Shown here piece after piece: positions 16,977 through 25,584 of a stretch of DNA of 64,000 nt (its first letter is position 1; each line of letters starts with the position of its first letter). The position numbers and the translations under genes were made by a program. The stretch is from Bradyrhizobium symbiodeficiens (lineage in GTDB: Bacteria > Pseudomonadota > Alphaproteobacteria > Rhizobiales > Xanthobacteraceae). The notes below the pieces were generated by a model, which was given only the letters and a program-made list of their open reading frames with translations, made no database searches and was not told where the DNA came from. Where the stretch lies: the NCBI RefSeq assembly GCF_002266465.3, contig NZ_CP029427.2:2234501-2298500 (forward strand). Direction: 5' to 3'.

Positions 16977-18365
16977 CTACTTCACCGCCAACCGCAAAAA
17001 GCTCATCACGCTGCCAAGCGCGGCAAAGCCCGCGCCGAGCGCCAGCGCGACGGTTGCGCCGTCGTGGCCGGCGAGCGTGAAACAGGCCGCGGCGAGCGCC
17101 GCGCCGGTGGTCTGCCCGATCAGGCGCGCGGTGGCGACGATTCCCGACGCGCTGCCGCTGCGATGCGGCGGCGCGCTCGACATCACCGCCTTCATGTTCG
17201 GCGCCTGGAAGAAGCCGAAACCCATGCCGCAGATCACCATCCGCCAGATGATGTCGGCGATGGCGGGGTTGGCCGGAAGCGTCGCGAGCAGCGCCATGCC
17301 GATGCCGAGCAGCACCAGGCCGATGCCGCCGAGCACGCCGACCGCGTAGCGGTCGGACAGGCGCCCCGCGATCGGCGCCATGATGCCGACCACCAACGGC
17401 CACGGCGTCATGAAGAAGCCGGTCTCGACCTGCGAGCGGCCGAGCACGTCCTCGAAATAGAACGGCAGCGAGACGAAGGCGAGGCCCTGCACGGCGAAGG
17501 AGCACACCGCGGTCGCTGCCGACAACGCGAACATCGGCCGGCTGAACAGGTCAATCGGCAGCATCGGCGCCGGGTGAGCGGCGTGCCGGCGCGTCAAGAT
17601 GAAGCCGAGCACGAGGGCCGTGACCAACTCGATGCCCACGACCACCGGCGACAGATTATGCGCGGCGCTGCCGATGCCGGTGATGAACAGGCCGAGGCAG
17701 GCCGACGCAAGCATCGCGCCGAGAAAGTCGAACCCGTGATCGGCGCGTGGCGTCTTCGGCAGCATTGCAAAGCCGATGCCGATCGCGACGAGGCCGAACG
17801 GGATGTTGACGGCGAACAGCCACGGCCACGGGCCGACCGCCAGGATGGCGGAGGCGACCGACGGTCCGACGGTGAAGGCCGTTGCGACCACGAGCGCGTT
17901 GTGGCCGAAGCCGCGGCCCTGCATCCGTCCGGGATAGACGAAGCGCACCAGCGCCGTGTTGACGCTCATGATGCCGCTGGCCCCCAGCCCCTGCAGCGTG
18001 CGCGCGACCAGCAGGCTGTCGAGCGACCAGGCCACCGCGCAGAGCAGCGAGGCGACGGTGAACAGGATCAGGCCGCCGAGATAGATGCGCTGGTGCCCGA
18101 CGATCTCGCCGAGCGCGCCCAGCGGCAGCAGCGTCGCCACCAGCGCGATCTGGTAGACGTTGACCACCCAGACCGACTGCTCCGGCGAGACATGCAGATC
18201 GGCGGCAATGGCGGGCAGGGCGATGTTGGCGATCGCGGTGTCGAGCGAGGCCATCGCCAGCGCGGTGAAGATCGCGGCGATCGCCCAGCGCCGCTGCTCG
18301 GCCGGGAGGCCGTCAGAGGTGGTGTGGTCGGGCTCGCGCGCGGCGGCAGGTAACGTGATTGTCAT
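16977..18365 (-). CDS. MFS drug exporter, DHA2 (EmrB/QacA) type, 14-TM
   Basis: The 462-residue inner-membrane protein has about 14 hydrophobic segments. Early landmarks are LDTAIANIALPAIAADLHVS in helix 1 and VVNVYQIALVATLLPLGALGE with the conserved loop after helix 2 (GHQRIYLGG). It would export small toxic compounds in exchange for protons. The ATG at 18365 begins a short soluble N-terminus. It is divergent from the dehydrogenase gene at 18551 and convergent with the phospholipase-like gene. Confidence 0.88.
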   Translation of the reverse strand: MTITLPAAAREPDHTTSDGLPAEQRRWAIAAIFTALAMASLDTAIANIALPAIAADLHVSPEQSVWVVNVYQIALVATLLPLGALGEIVGHQRIYLGGLILFTVASLLCAVAWSLDSLLVARTLQGLGASGIMSVNTALVRFVYPGRMQGRGFGHNALVVATAFTVGPSVASAILAVGPWPWLFAVNIPFGLVAIGIGFAMLPKTPRADHGFDFLGAMLASACLGLFITGIGSAAHNLSPVVVGIELVTALVLGFILTRRHAAHPAPMLPIDLFSRPMFALSAATAVCSFAVQGLAFVSLPFYFEDVLGRSQVETGFFMTPWPLVVGIMAPIAGRLSDRYAVGVLGGIGLVLLGIGMALLATLPANPAIADIIWRMVICGMGFGFFQAPNMKAVMSSAPPHRSGSASGIVATARLIGQTTGAALAAACFTLAGHDGATVALALGAGFAALGSVMSFLRLAVK

Positions 18366-18550
18366 TGCCTTGGTGTCATTGCGTTCGCGCGTTGCCCTGG
18401 CGGCGTGGCGATAGCGGAATTTGGCATGTACTACGGCTGGCTTCGCTTCCACAGGCATATGCCTGCATGCGGTGTATGCGCGAAGCTGAGGCGATGCCGG
18501 CTCACGCTGGCGTATGATCGCGCCGCTGCTGCAAATGTCAGGGGATCGCC

Positions 18551-19612
18551 ATGCAAATCGTCGTTCTGCCCGGTGACGGCATCGGGCCCGAGATCACGAC
18601 TGCGACATCGGGTGTGCTGCGCGCGGCGTCCGAGCGCTTCCAGCTCAATTTGCGCCTGGAGGAGCACGCGGTCGGGCACGCGAGCCTGAAGCTGTCAGGC
18701 ACGACCGTGCGCCCCGAACTGCTCGACATCGTCCGCGCCGCCGACGGCCTGATCCTGGGCCCGACCGCGACCTTCGACTTCAAGGACGAGGCGCATGGCG
18801 AGATCAACCCGTCCCGGCACTTCCGCAAGAACCTCGACCTCTACGCCAATGTCAGGCCCGCGCGCACCTATCCGGGCAGGCCGGGTCGCATCGGTGATTT
18901 CGACCTCGTCGTGGTCCGCGAGAACACCGAAGGCTTCTATGCCGACCGCAACATGGAGCAGGGCAACGGCGAGATGCTGGTCACGCCAGACGTCGTGATC
19001 TCGCTGCGAAGGATCACGCGCCTCTGCTGCGAACGCATCGCGCATGCTGCCTGCCGTCTGGCGATGAAGCGGCGCAAGCGTCTCACCATCGTGCACAAGG
19101 CCAATGTGCTCAAGATCGGGGACGGCATGTTCCTCGACATCTGCCGCGAGGCCGCGAAGGCCTATCCGGGCCTTGGCGTCGACGACATCCTGATCGATGC
19201 CATGATGGCGCATGTGGTCCGCAACCCGAATCGCTTCGACGTCATCGTCTCCACCAACATGTTCGGCGACATCCTGTCCGATCTCACGGCGGAGCTGTCC
19301 GGCAGCCTCGGCCTCGGCGGTTCGCTCAATGTCGGTGACTGCTACGCCATGGCGCAGGCCGCGCACGGCTCGGCGCCCGACATCGCCGGCCGGGACGTGG
19401 CCAATCCGGTCTCGCTGATCCTGTCGACGGCCCTGCTGCTCGCCTGGCACGGCGAGAGGAGCGGCGCCGTCCGCTATGAGGAGGCCGCGCGCGCGATCGA
19501 GGCGGCGGTGGCGAAGGCGCTTGGCGAGGGCAGGGCGACGCGCGATGTCGGCGGCAAGCTCGGTACCATCGCAGCCGGCGCGGCGATTGCCGAGATCCTG
19601 CAGGCGGGGTGA
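18551..19612 (+). CDS. Isocitrate/isopropylmalate dehydrogenase family protein
   Basis: The 353-residue protein shows the family fold: LPGDGIGPEIT at the start, VVRENTEGFYADR near residue 120, the VHKANVLK segment with the catalytic lysine near 180, and the metal-binding aspartates in STNMFGDILSDLTAELSGSLG near 235. HGSAPDIAGRDVANP near 275 contacts the dinucleotide. It decarboxylates a 2-hydroxy acid with NAD or NADP. It is not an obvious LeuB or Icd; tartrate or homoisocitrate-like substrates are possible. Its last 45 codons and the next 150 bases have a degenerate second copy 7.5 kb downstream. Confidence 0.85.
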   Translation: MQIVVLPGDGIGPEITTATSGVLRAASERFQLNLRLEEHAVGHASLKLSGTTVRPELLDIVRAADGLILGPTATFDFKDEAHGEINPSRHFRKNLDLYANVRPARTYPGRPGRIGDFDLVVVRENTEGFYADRNMEQGNGEMLVTPDVVISLRRITRLCCERIAHAACRLAMKRRKRLTIVHKANVLKIGDGMFLDICREAAKAYPGLGVDDILIDAMMAHVVRNPNRFDVIVSTNMFGDILSDLTAELSGSLGLGGSLNVGDCYAMAQAAHGSAPDIAGRDVANPVSLILSTALLLAWHGERSGAVRYEEAARAIEAAVAKALGEGRATRDVGGKLGTIAAGAAIAEILQAG

Positions 19613-19769
19613 GCGGTGCCGGAACATTTTTTCTCGAGGCCCAATGCAAAATTTCGAAAAACAACCCCATGCACAGTAGAAGGCCATTGATCGATAAGGC
19701 AATTTCGGGCCGAGAGACGATGGCATTTGCCGCTGCGATCAATTTGACTCGTCGGGCAAAACACCGGCA
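19544..19769. repeat. Repeat copy A: dehydrogenase 3' end and trailer
   Basis: From GATGTCGGCGGCAAGCTCGG at 19544 to TTGACTCGTCGGGCAAAACA near 19763, this stretch aligns with 27037-27240. Shared parts include the GCGATTGC-GAGATCCTGCAGGCGG gene end, AACAACCCCATGCA-AGTAGAA and CGTCGGGCAAAACAC. The first 69 bases are inside the dehydrogenase gene; the rest is noncoding. Confidence 0.75.
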
Positions 19770-19782
19770 GCGGCTAAGCCCG

Positions 19783-20058
19783 TCAAGGCTGAAGGACCAT
19801 GATCTGATACACGACGACGGCGGCGCCGAGACAGCGCCGCCAAGGGTTGACACCGCGGAGTATTTCGTCGAAGCCCCAGATGATCAGACCGCCTCTCATG
19901 ACGATCTTCAAGGCGAAGTTGGTTTGACCTGCGAACGGAAATAGCCAGAGCAGAGCGGCCGCGACGATCACGATCCAAAGGATCAGATTCGGCCACTGCG
20001 CGATGATGATGACACCGGTTTCGCGATTCCGGAAGAACCACTGAAAGAATCGCCGCAC
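19783..20058 (-). CDS. Small two-helix membrane protein
   Basis: The 91-residue protein has two hydrophobic segments (residues about 17-42 and 52-88) and a basic start, MRRFFQWFFRNRETG, placing its N-terminus in the cytoplasm. It resembles small uncharacterised membrane proteins found near stress genes in rhizobia. It lies 15 bases after the flavin-binding stress protein gene on the same strand and is probably co-transcribed. The function is unknown. Confidence 0.65.
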   Translation of the reverse strand: MRRFFQWFFRNRETGVIIIAQWPNLILWIVIVAAALLWLFPFAGQTNFALKIVMRGGLIIWGFDEILRGVNPWRRCLGAAVVVYQIMVLQP

Positions 20059-20073
20059 GATCGACCGTGCCGA

Positions 20074-20505
20074 TCAGAGCGCAACCTCGCCCTCTTCACG
20101 GCCCTTCCAATACGTGACCCGGTTGGCTTTCACCTTGATCAGGACGATGCCCGGCGTGTCGATGCCGTCGTCGAACCACTTGTCGAGGTCGCTGGTCCAA
20201 TGCTGTCGAAGGACGGCCTTGTCCCGGATTAGCTCGGCGGTGCCCTCCACGGCTACGTAGATCCCTTTCGAGAAGAGACCCGCTTCCGACGAAAATCCGA
20301 GCGCGACTTTCGGATTTCGCTGGATGTCCGATACGGTACGGGTCTGTTCATAGGCAAAGTAATACGACGTGCCATCATAGGCGACATCGCCGTTGTTGCT
20401 CATCGGACGATTGGCGATCTCGCCGTTCTCGGTGTGGGTCGAAAGAATGGCGATGTCGATGCCAGCCATGTCCTTTGCGATCTCGGCCAGCGGCTTCTTG
20501 GACAT
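20074..20505 (-). CDS. Pyridoxamine 5'-phosphate oxidase-family general stress protein
   Basis: The 143-residue protein has the split-barrel flavin-binding fold of the general stress protein 26 branch: IAILSTHTENGEIANRPM, YYFAYEQTRTVSDIQRNPKVALGF, and a C-terminal strand RVTYWKGREEG. Members bind FMN, FAD or F420 and act in redox stress; an oxidase role in vitamin B6 synthesis is unlikely for this short type. It lies downstream of csbD, separated by a terminator hairpin, so part of its expression may be readthrough from the csbD EcfG promoter. Confidence 0.85.
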   Translation of the reverse strand: MSKKPLAEIAKDMAGIDIAILSTHTENGEIANRPMSNNGDVAYDGTSYYFAYEQTRTVSDIQRNPKVALGFSSEAGLFSKGIYVAVEGTAELIRDKAVLRQHWTSDLDKWFDDGIDTPGIVLIKVKANRVTYWKGREEGEVAL

Positions 20506-20561
20506 GAACTTTCCTCGGTCAGGGGCGGCCCGCGTTCGGTGCGCTCTTTGCTTCCAAAATA

Positions 20562-20592
20562 AAACCGCCTCCGACACAGCCGGAGGCGGTTT
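20562..20592 (-). terminator. Terminator after csbD
   Basis: A perfect 12-bp stem, AAACCGCCTCCG with CGGAGGCGGTTT around a 7-base loop, is followed on the leftward strand by TTTTATTTT. It lies 13 bases beyond the csbD stop and before the stress protein start. Confidence 0.85.
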
Positions 20593-20605
20593 GAATCAGA
20601 TCGGA

Positions 20606-20782
20606 TTAGTGGCCGGTGCCCGGCTTCGTGGTCTTCGGGGCCTTGCCGTCTTCCATGCGACCCTCATTGCGAAGATCGCGTCCCTCTTGAGCCTTGCGCT
20701 GGCTCTCGGGATCCTTGCCGTGCTCGTTCATCTCTTCCTTGACGTAACCGGCGCTTTCCTTGATCTTGCCTTCAACGCTCAT
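20606..20782 (-). CDS. CsbD-family stress protein
   Basis: The 58-residue, highly charged protein begins MSVEGKIKESAGYVKEEMNE, the CsbD signature helix, and ends in a disordered lysine- and glycine-rich tail. CsbD proteins are small general-stress proteins of unknown biochemistry. The ATG at 20782 follows AGGAG at a normal distance. A consensus EcfG promoter lies 26 bases upstream. Confidence 0.88.
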   Translation of the reverse strand: MSVEGKIKESAGYVKEEMNEHGKDPESQRKAQEGRDLRNEGRMEDGKAPKTTKPGTGH

Positions 20783-20807
20783 GATCTTCTCCTTATATAT
20801 AGGAGAC

Positions 20808-20832
20808 AACGCAGTGGCCGGTTGACCGTTCC
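20808..20832 (-). promoter_or_regulatory. EcfG (general stress) promoter of csbD
   Basis: On the leftward strand the sequence reads GGAAC, 16 bases, then CGTT, the consensus of the alphaproteobacterial PhyR-NepR-EcfG regulon. It is 26 bases before the csbD ATG. A CsbD gene is a typical member of that regulon. Confidence 0.75.
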
Positions 20833-20958
20833 GGCATCAAACAGCGCGTCAGCGCGGAACCAAGTCGTGCGCTGGATTTCTGATCCATTTCCTAAGGAAC
20901 CTCGCGAGGACGCATATCTGCCGCACAAAAGTGGATATGACATGTCGCAAATCGCGAC

Positions 20959-23169
20959 CTAGAATCCGACGCCAATGATGGCATGGCTTCCGCCCCCTCC
21001 GCTGACGATGCTTGGGCGTGCCGTCGCCTGCTGTCGCGCACGCGGTGTAGCCGTGGCCGCGGGTTTGGCCCGGCGATCCTCGCGATCGGCCTGACGCTTG
21101 TTTGGCCTCGTGCGGGCGCCTGTATTGGCCTCCTCGGCTGGCTTCACCTTGTCGGCGGCGACGCAGACATCATTCTCCAGCGCCTCTCCGCTTTTGCACT
21201 GAAGCGGACAAACCCGCGTCGCTCGCTTGGCGAGTTCGCCGACAAATTCGCCGGTCACACTGATGGTCTCCGAGGGTTGACCTTGGATCGTCAGATAACG
21301 CCGGATCGCGTCGCCGGTTGCGGGAGTGAGGACCCCGTCGATCTTGGTTGAGAGGCATCCGAGACGTAACAATTCGGCCTGCGCGGCTCTGACCAGTTCC
21401 GGCGAGTTCGGCGCGCTTGCGGCACGCCTGGTGGCCTCCGCCTTGAACTTGTCCAGCGTCGTGGCAACCAGACCGGAAAGACGTTCGCAAGTCAGGGCCC
21501 GGCTGAACACCGTCAACTGGTCGAGACCCGTTCCTTCACTGCCCCGGGAGGTGATGTCGTCGAGCTTTGCCTGCTCGGTCTTGCAGGTCGCTTCGCGAGT
21601 TGCGGCCTCTTCAGCCGCCTTGCGCGCTTCATCTGCTTGTCTGGCTTGCTTCTCTGCGATGGCGCGCGCCGCGGCTGCATCGGCTACGGCTTTGTCGCGC
21701 TCAGCCTGCTCGGCCTTCAGCCTGGCCGCCGCCTCCTTGCGTTCGGCTTCCGCCGTCTTGGCCTTCTGCTGCTCATCGAGGGCCTTGACGCGCCGTTCGT
21801 CCTCGGCCCGCTTGCGAGAGGCCTCCGCTTCGGCTGCGGCTGCCCTCGCTTTCGCCGCGGCCTCGGCCTCTCGTGCGCGTCGTTCCTCTTCTTCACGCTT
21901 CCGGACGGCGAGGGCCTCTGCCTTGCGCTGTTCGGCTTGGCGTAGTGCCTCTTCGGCCGCCTTGCGAGCGGCTTCCTGAACGGCGCGAGCCTGCTCCGCA
22001 CGTTCGCGTTCCGCCTTCTGAAGAACGTCAATGCGTTGCTGCGCGGTGACGGCCAAGGGCGAGTCGGGGAAACGTTTGACGAAGCGCCCAAGCGCTCCAA
22101 TGTCCGTAGAGTCCTTCAACTTGTCCCATTCGAGCGCCTCCCTGGTCGGCGTCTCGCGGCCGGGGGAGGGCGGTTGTGGTAACGCCGTCAGCACCATACC
22201 GGGAGGCGCTGCCGGTACCGGATGATTAAGCCTCTCGATCTCTCCGCGCGCAAGATCGGCATGAAAGCCGGTAGGATGACTGGCGAGAAACACCTCCCAA
22301 GCCCGCTTTGTGCCGATCTTCTGCACCAGTTCGAAATCGGCCTTCACTTCGTTGACAGGCGTGTCCTGCGGCGTAACGGGCGCCGGCACCAACGAGATGC
22401 TGCCGCCGCCTAGCGAGCCATAGACGAACGGCTCCTGCCGGTGGCCAGTGATCTTCAGCACCTCGTCCCTGACGCGACCGAACGCCAGCCGGACATCAAG
22501 GCCCGGTATTGTGAGGTTCTTCAGCACCGCCGTCGTGAACGGACTGTGCTCGCCGTCGCCATCGTCGGCGGTCGAACCGGCCTTTGCGGCGTAGGCGATC
22601 AAGGTGTCGGTCGCGGTCGGCTCGACCCGGCCGAGGCCGGCGTTGACGCCGCGGCTGGCAGCTTTGCGCTCGCGCCGCATGGTCGTCACGAAAGGATTGT
22701 CGCGGCACGCATCCAGGATGATCAGGCGCAGCCGCCGCGCACCGTCGGCCGACGACACCAGACGCTCCAGCGGAATCGCCTCGTCCTCTGCGTCGCGATC
22801 GGAGGCGAGCCGTGCGTCAACCGGGATGAGGTAGTTCACGCCGCCGATCTCGAGCCCGTGACCGGCATAGTAGACGATCGCGATGTCGGACTGGTCGGCT
22901 ACGGTTTCGAACTTCCGAATGGCACGCTTGAATTCGAGGTTGCCGACGTTGACCTGCACTTCGACCGTTTCGAAGCCGGCATCGTGAAACATTTTCGCGA
23001 CGGAGGCGGCATCGCGCGCCGGATTGGAAAGCTTCGGCACGCTCTGATAGCTGCCATTGCCGACGACCAGAGCAACGCGCCGTTCCGCGCGCGCTGCGTT
23101 GCAGGCGAGCACCATCATGATGGCGGCTCCCCCGATCGCAGCGACCATGTGCATCACGCGTTTGATCAT
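20959..23169 (-). CDS. Caspase-family protein with long coiled coil and peptidoglycan-binding-like region
   Basis: The 736-residue protein has a signal peptide (residues 1-28) and is probably periplasmic. Residues 30-260 form a C14 caspase-like domain with the His-Cys dyad at His104 (VYYAGHG) and Cys155 (ILDACRDNPF). A linker follows, then about 160 residues rich in Ala, Glu, Lys and Arg (about 415-575) that form a long coiled coil. A short helical region (ELVRAAQAELLRLGC, then DGVLTPATGDAIRRYL) looks like a PG_binding_1 repeat near residue 630. The basic C-terminal tail is disordered. Bacterial caspase homologues cleave after Arg or Lys; the target is unknown. The ATG at 23169 starts the basic signal n-region. 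Confidence 0.88.
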   Translation of the reverse strand: MIKRVMHMVAAIGGAAIMMVLACNAARAERRVALVVGNGSYQSVPKLSNPARDAASVAKMFHDAGFETVEVQVNVGNLEFKRAIRKFETVADQSDIAIVYYAGHGLEIGGVNYLIPVDARLASDRDAEDEAIPLERLVSSADGARRLRLIILDACRDNPFVTTMRRERKAASRGVNAGLGRVEPTATDTLIAYAAKAGSTADDGDGEHSPFTTAVLKNLTIPGLDVRLAFGRVRDEVLKITGHRQEPFVYGSLGGGSISLVPAPVTPQDTPVNEVKADFELVQKIGTKRAWEVFLASHPTGFHADLARGEIERLNHPVPAAPPGMVLTALPQPPSPGRETPTREALEWDKLKDSTDIGALGRFVKRFPDSPLAVTAQQRIDVLQKAERERAEQARAVQEAARKAAEEALRQAEQRKAEALAVRKREEEERRAREAEAAAKARAAAAEAEASRKRAEDERRVKALDEQQKAKTAEAERKEAAARLKAEQAERDKAVADAAAARAIAEKQARQADEARKAAEEAATREATCKTEQAKLDDITSRGSEGTGLDQLTVFSRALTCERLSGLVATTLDKFKAEATRRAASAPNSPELVRAAQAELLRLGCLSTKIDGVLTPATGDAIRRYLTIQGQPSETISVTGEFVGELAKRATRVCPLQCKSGEALENDVCVAADKVKPAEEANTGARTRPNKRQADREDRRAKPAATATPRARQQATARPSIVSGGGGSHAIIGVGF

Positions 23170-23408
23170 CGCTGTTCCCGGCGCGGTTCGACGGCCCGCG
23201 CACCAAAGTTTCGAGCGCCACTCATTGTGGACGAGCCGGCTCGAGCCTCGCCAGTTTGTTCCGAGCAATATCGCCGCGGCGTTTCTTGATCAATTACATT
23301 AAGCGTCGAAGATGACGCGACAGATATCGCAGTGTGATGCAGGTAACAGTCGGCCGCAGGAGTGTCGCATGTGGCGCGCAAGTCACAACGCATTTCTTAC
23401 TGGCGGTC

Positions 23409-23424
23409 CTATCCAAATGGGTAG
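23409..23424. promoter_or_regulatory. Palindrome copy 1, upstream of the double-barrel protein
   Basis: CTATCCAAATGGGTAG is the same 16-base motif as 26891-26906 with one mismatch in the right arm. It ends 70 bases before the ATG of the outer-membrane protein gene. The motif pattern is CTATCCA-N2-TGGATAG. I infer that it is an operator of the neighbouring LuxR-type regulator. Confidence 0.6.
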
Positions 23425-23494
23425 TGTGGGGGAAATTCGACTCCCGTAGCCATTCAAGTCGTTGCTTTGTCGGTTCAGTCGGTTGGGGAAACGG

Positions 23495-25507
23495 ATGACA
23501 ATTGCCGTCGCTATGAAATCGAGCCTGCTGTCCCGCGCCGTCTTAACCGCTACCGCAGCCTTGGTGCTGGCGTTCGCGTCCGGCGAAGCGACCGCTCAGG
23601 TATTGCCTCCCCCGGCTCCCACGACGCCGAACTGTACGTCGAACACCGTTGGGCCCGTCCTCAACCTGAATACTCTGGCTGCTCCGTCGAGCGCGGTCGC
23701 AAGCTCGCTGGCTGGCGCGATCGGCAACATCAACACCATCTTCCTAACGCAGCAGGGCAGCGCATTCGTCTCGGCACCATCCAATGCGGCTCCCAATCAG
23801 CCCGGCGGAGGCGCCTGGGCGCGCGCCGTCGGCGGCGAGGCCAATCTGAAGAGCACCTCGTCATCCAACGGAACGTTCACAGTTCCTGCCAACGCGCCGG
23901 CAAACACCACAGCCACGACGAATTGCAACAACAACCAGACCAACAATTTCTATGGAGTCCAGGTCGGCCAGGACCTCGCGCGGCTGAACTGGAATGGATG
24001 GAACGTGCATGTGGGCGCGACGGGCGGCTACGTATCCTCCGATTCCAAGGACAATCTTTCCGGCTTCGGCACCCGTATCGAGGTGCCGTTCGTGGGCGGC
24101 TACGTCGTCGCAACCCGCGACCGTTTTTTCGCGGACGTCATGGTGCGGCAGGAATTCTACAACATGCGATTGAATGATCCGGCGCTCGGCTTCTTCAATC
24201 AGCCGACGAGCGCGCGGGGCATATCCGTGGCAGCGTCTGCCGGCTACAATTTCGCACTGGCCAACAACTGGTTCATCGAACCGTCGGGCGGGTTGATCTG
24301 GTCGAAGACCCGGGTCGACAATTTCACGTCGGGCGGAACGATCAACCCCGGGATCGCCGGCATTAACTCCGTCGATGACATCACCAGCACGATGGGCCGG
24401 CTGAGCCTGCGTGGCGGCACCACGATCAATTCCGGCAACATGATCTGGCAGCCGTTTGCTTCCGTCAGCGTGTTCCATGAGTTCGCCGATCCCGTGACGT
24501 CACGCTATGTATCGTACAACGCGGTGCAGACGCCGCTCGGCGGTGGACCACCTTTCAATCCGGCGACCTATGTGCAGACAACCTCCACATCGCGGGTTGG
24601 TACCTATGGCCAGTACTCGCTCGGCATCGCCGGCCAGGTTGCCAATACCGGCTGGCTGGGTTTTGCCCGGGTCGATTATCGTAACGGCAGCAACATCGAC
24701 GGCTGGACCGGCAATGCCGGTATTCGCTACCAGTTCACGCCCGAGGCGATTGCGGCCGTGCTGCCGGTGAAGGCGCCGGTCAAGGCGCGGGGCGCGGTGC
24801 TGGGCCCGGTGAGTTGGACCGGGTTTTATATTGGCGGTTTCTTCGGGGCCGACTACGGCACCACCGATGTCCGCTTCCCCGGTGCGGCCAACGACGGCGC
24901 CAAGGTCTGGGCGTTCGGGCCGATCGGCGGCGGGCAGGCGGGCTACAATTATCAGGTCAATCAATGGGTGTTCGGCGTCGAGGGCGAGATCGGCGCGGCC
25001 GCCATCAAGGGTGCGCGAACCTGCGGTGCCGGCACCGGCATCGATCCCGTCACGCATCTCCTGATCCCCGGCGCGTTCAGCCCTGCTTCGTTCACCTGCT
25101 CGACCAGGAGCGACTGGGTCGCCACGGCGACGGCGCGGCTTGGCTACGCCTATGAGCGGACGCTCTACTACGTGAAGGCCGGCGCGGCTTTCACCGAGTC
25201 GCGGCTCAACGCGGGCTGCATCACCAACGCGCCCGGCGCCAACCCGCCCTGCAACAATGTCGCGGGCGTTGCGGTCAACAGCTTCGGCGCCTCGTCGAGC
25301 CGGACGGGCTGGACCATCGGTTACGGCGCCGAGTTCGATCTCGGCAAGAACTGGTCGGCCCGCGCCGAGTACGATTACATCGACTTCGGCCGCAAGACCA
25401 ACGTGGCGAGCGACGGCACGGTGATCTCGGATCACCCGACCACGAGCCAGGCCAAGATCGGTCTCAACTACCGCTTCGCGCCCGGCGCGGTGGTTGCGAA
25501 GTACTGA
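23495..25507 (+). CDS. Outer-membrane protein with two beta-barrel domains
   Basis: The 670-residue protein has a signal peptide ending near ATAQVLP (residues 1-35). Residues about 110-425 look like an autotransporter-type barrel (GGGAWARAVGGEANLKS, then alternating amphipathic strands ending YRNGSNIDGWTGNAGIRYQF). After a basic linker (PVKAPVKARGAVLGPVSWTG), residues about 440-670 form a second, Omp25-like barrel (WTGFYIGGFFGADYG at its start, and a terminal strand ending LNYRF and a Tyr). Two barrels in one chain is uncommon. ATG 23495 follows GGGGAAACGG; ATG 23513 is an alternative. The LuxR-type palindrome lies upstream, and the regulator gene is convergent. Confidence 0.85.
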   Translation: MTIAVAMKSSLLSRAVLTATAALVLAFASGEATAQVLPPPAPTTPNCTSNTVGPVLNLNTLAAPSSAVASSLAGAIGNINTIFLTQQGSAFVSAPSNAAPNQPGGGAWARAVGGEANLKSTSSSNGTFTVPANAPANTTATTNCNNNQTNNFYGVQVGQDLARLNWNGWNVHVGATGGYVSSDSKDNLSGFGTRIEVPFVGGYVVATRDRFFADVMVRQEFYNMRLNDPALGFFNQPTSARGISVAASAGYNFALANNWFIEPSGGLIWSKTRVDNFTSGGTINPGIAGINSVDDITSTMGRLSLRGGTTINSGNMIWQPFASVSVFHEFADPVTSRYVSYNAVQTPLGGGPPFNPATYVQTTSTSRVGTYGQYSLGIAGQVANTGWLGFARVDYRNGSNIDGWTGNAGIRYQFTPEAIAAVLPVKAPVKARGAVLGPVSWTGFYIGGFFGADYGTTDVRFPGAANDGAKVWAFGPIGGGQAGYNYQVNQWVFGVEGEIGAAAIKGARTCGAGTGIDPVTHLLIPGAFSPASFTCSTRSDWVATATARLGYAYERTLYYVKAGAAFTESRLNAGCITNAPGANPPCNNVAGVAVNSFGASSSRTGWTIGYGAEFDLGKNWSARAEYDYIDFGRKTNVASDGTVISDHPTTSQAKIGLNYRFAPGAVVAKY

Positions 25508-25584
25508 AGGCTCGTGATGGGGTGGGGCGGGCGGCGTTGGCCGGAGCTGCGCCTGTCCTGAGCGCAGCCGCGGAGCGTTTGGCG

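Noticed and set aside
15514..17505. A 663-codon leftward open frame spanning the phospholipase-like gene and the MFS 3' end
   Set aside because: It overlaps two genes with clear protein features and reads as arginine-rich shadow sequence.
23286..23293. TTGATCAA as a FixK or Fnr box
   Set aside because: The half sites touch with no 4-base spacer, so it cannot match TTGAT-N4-ATCAA.
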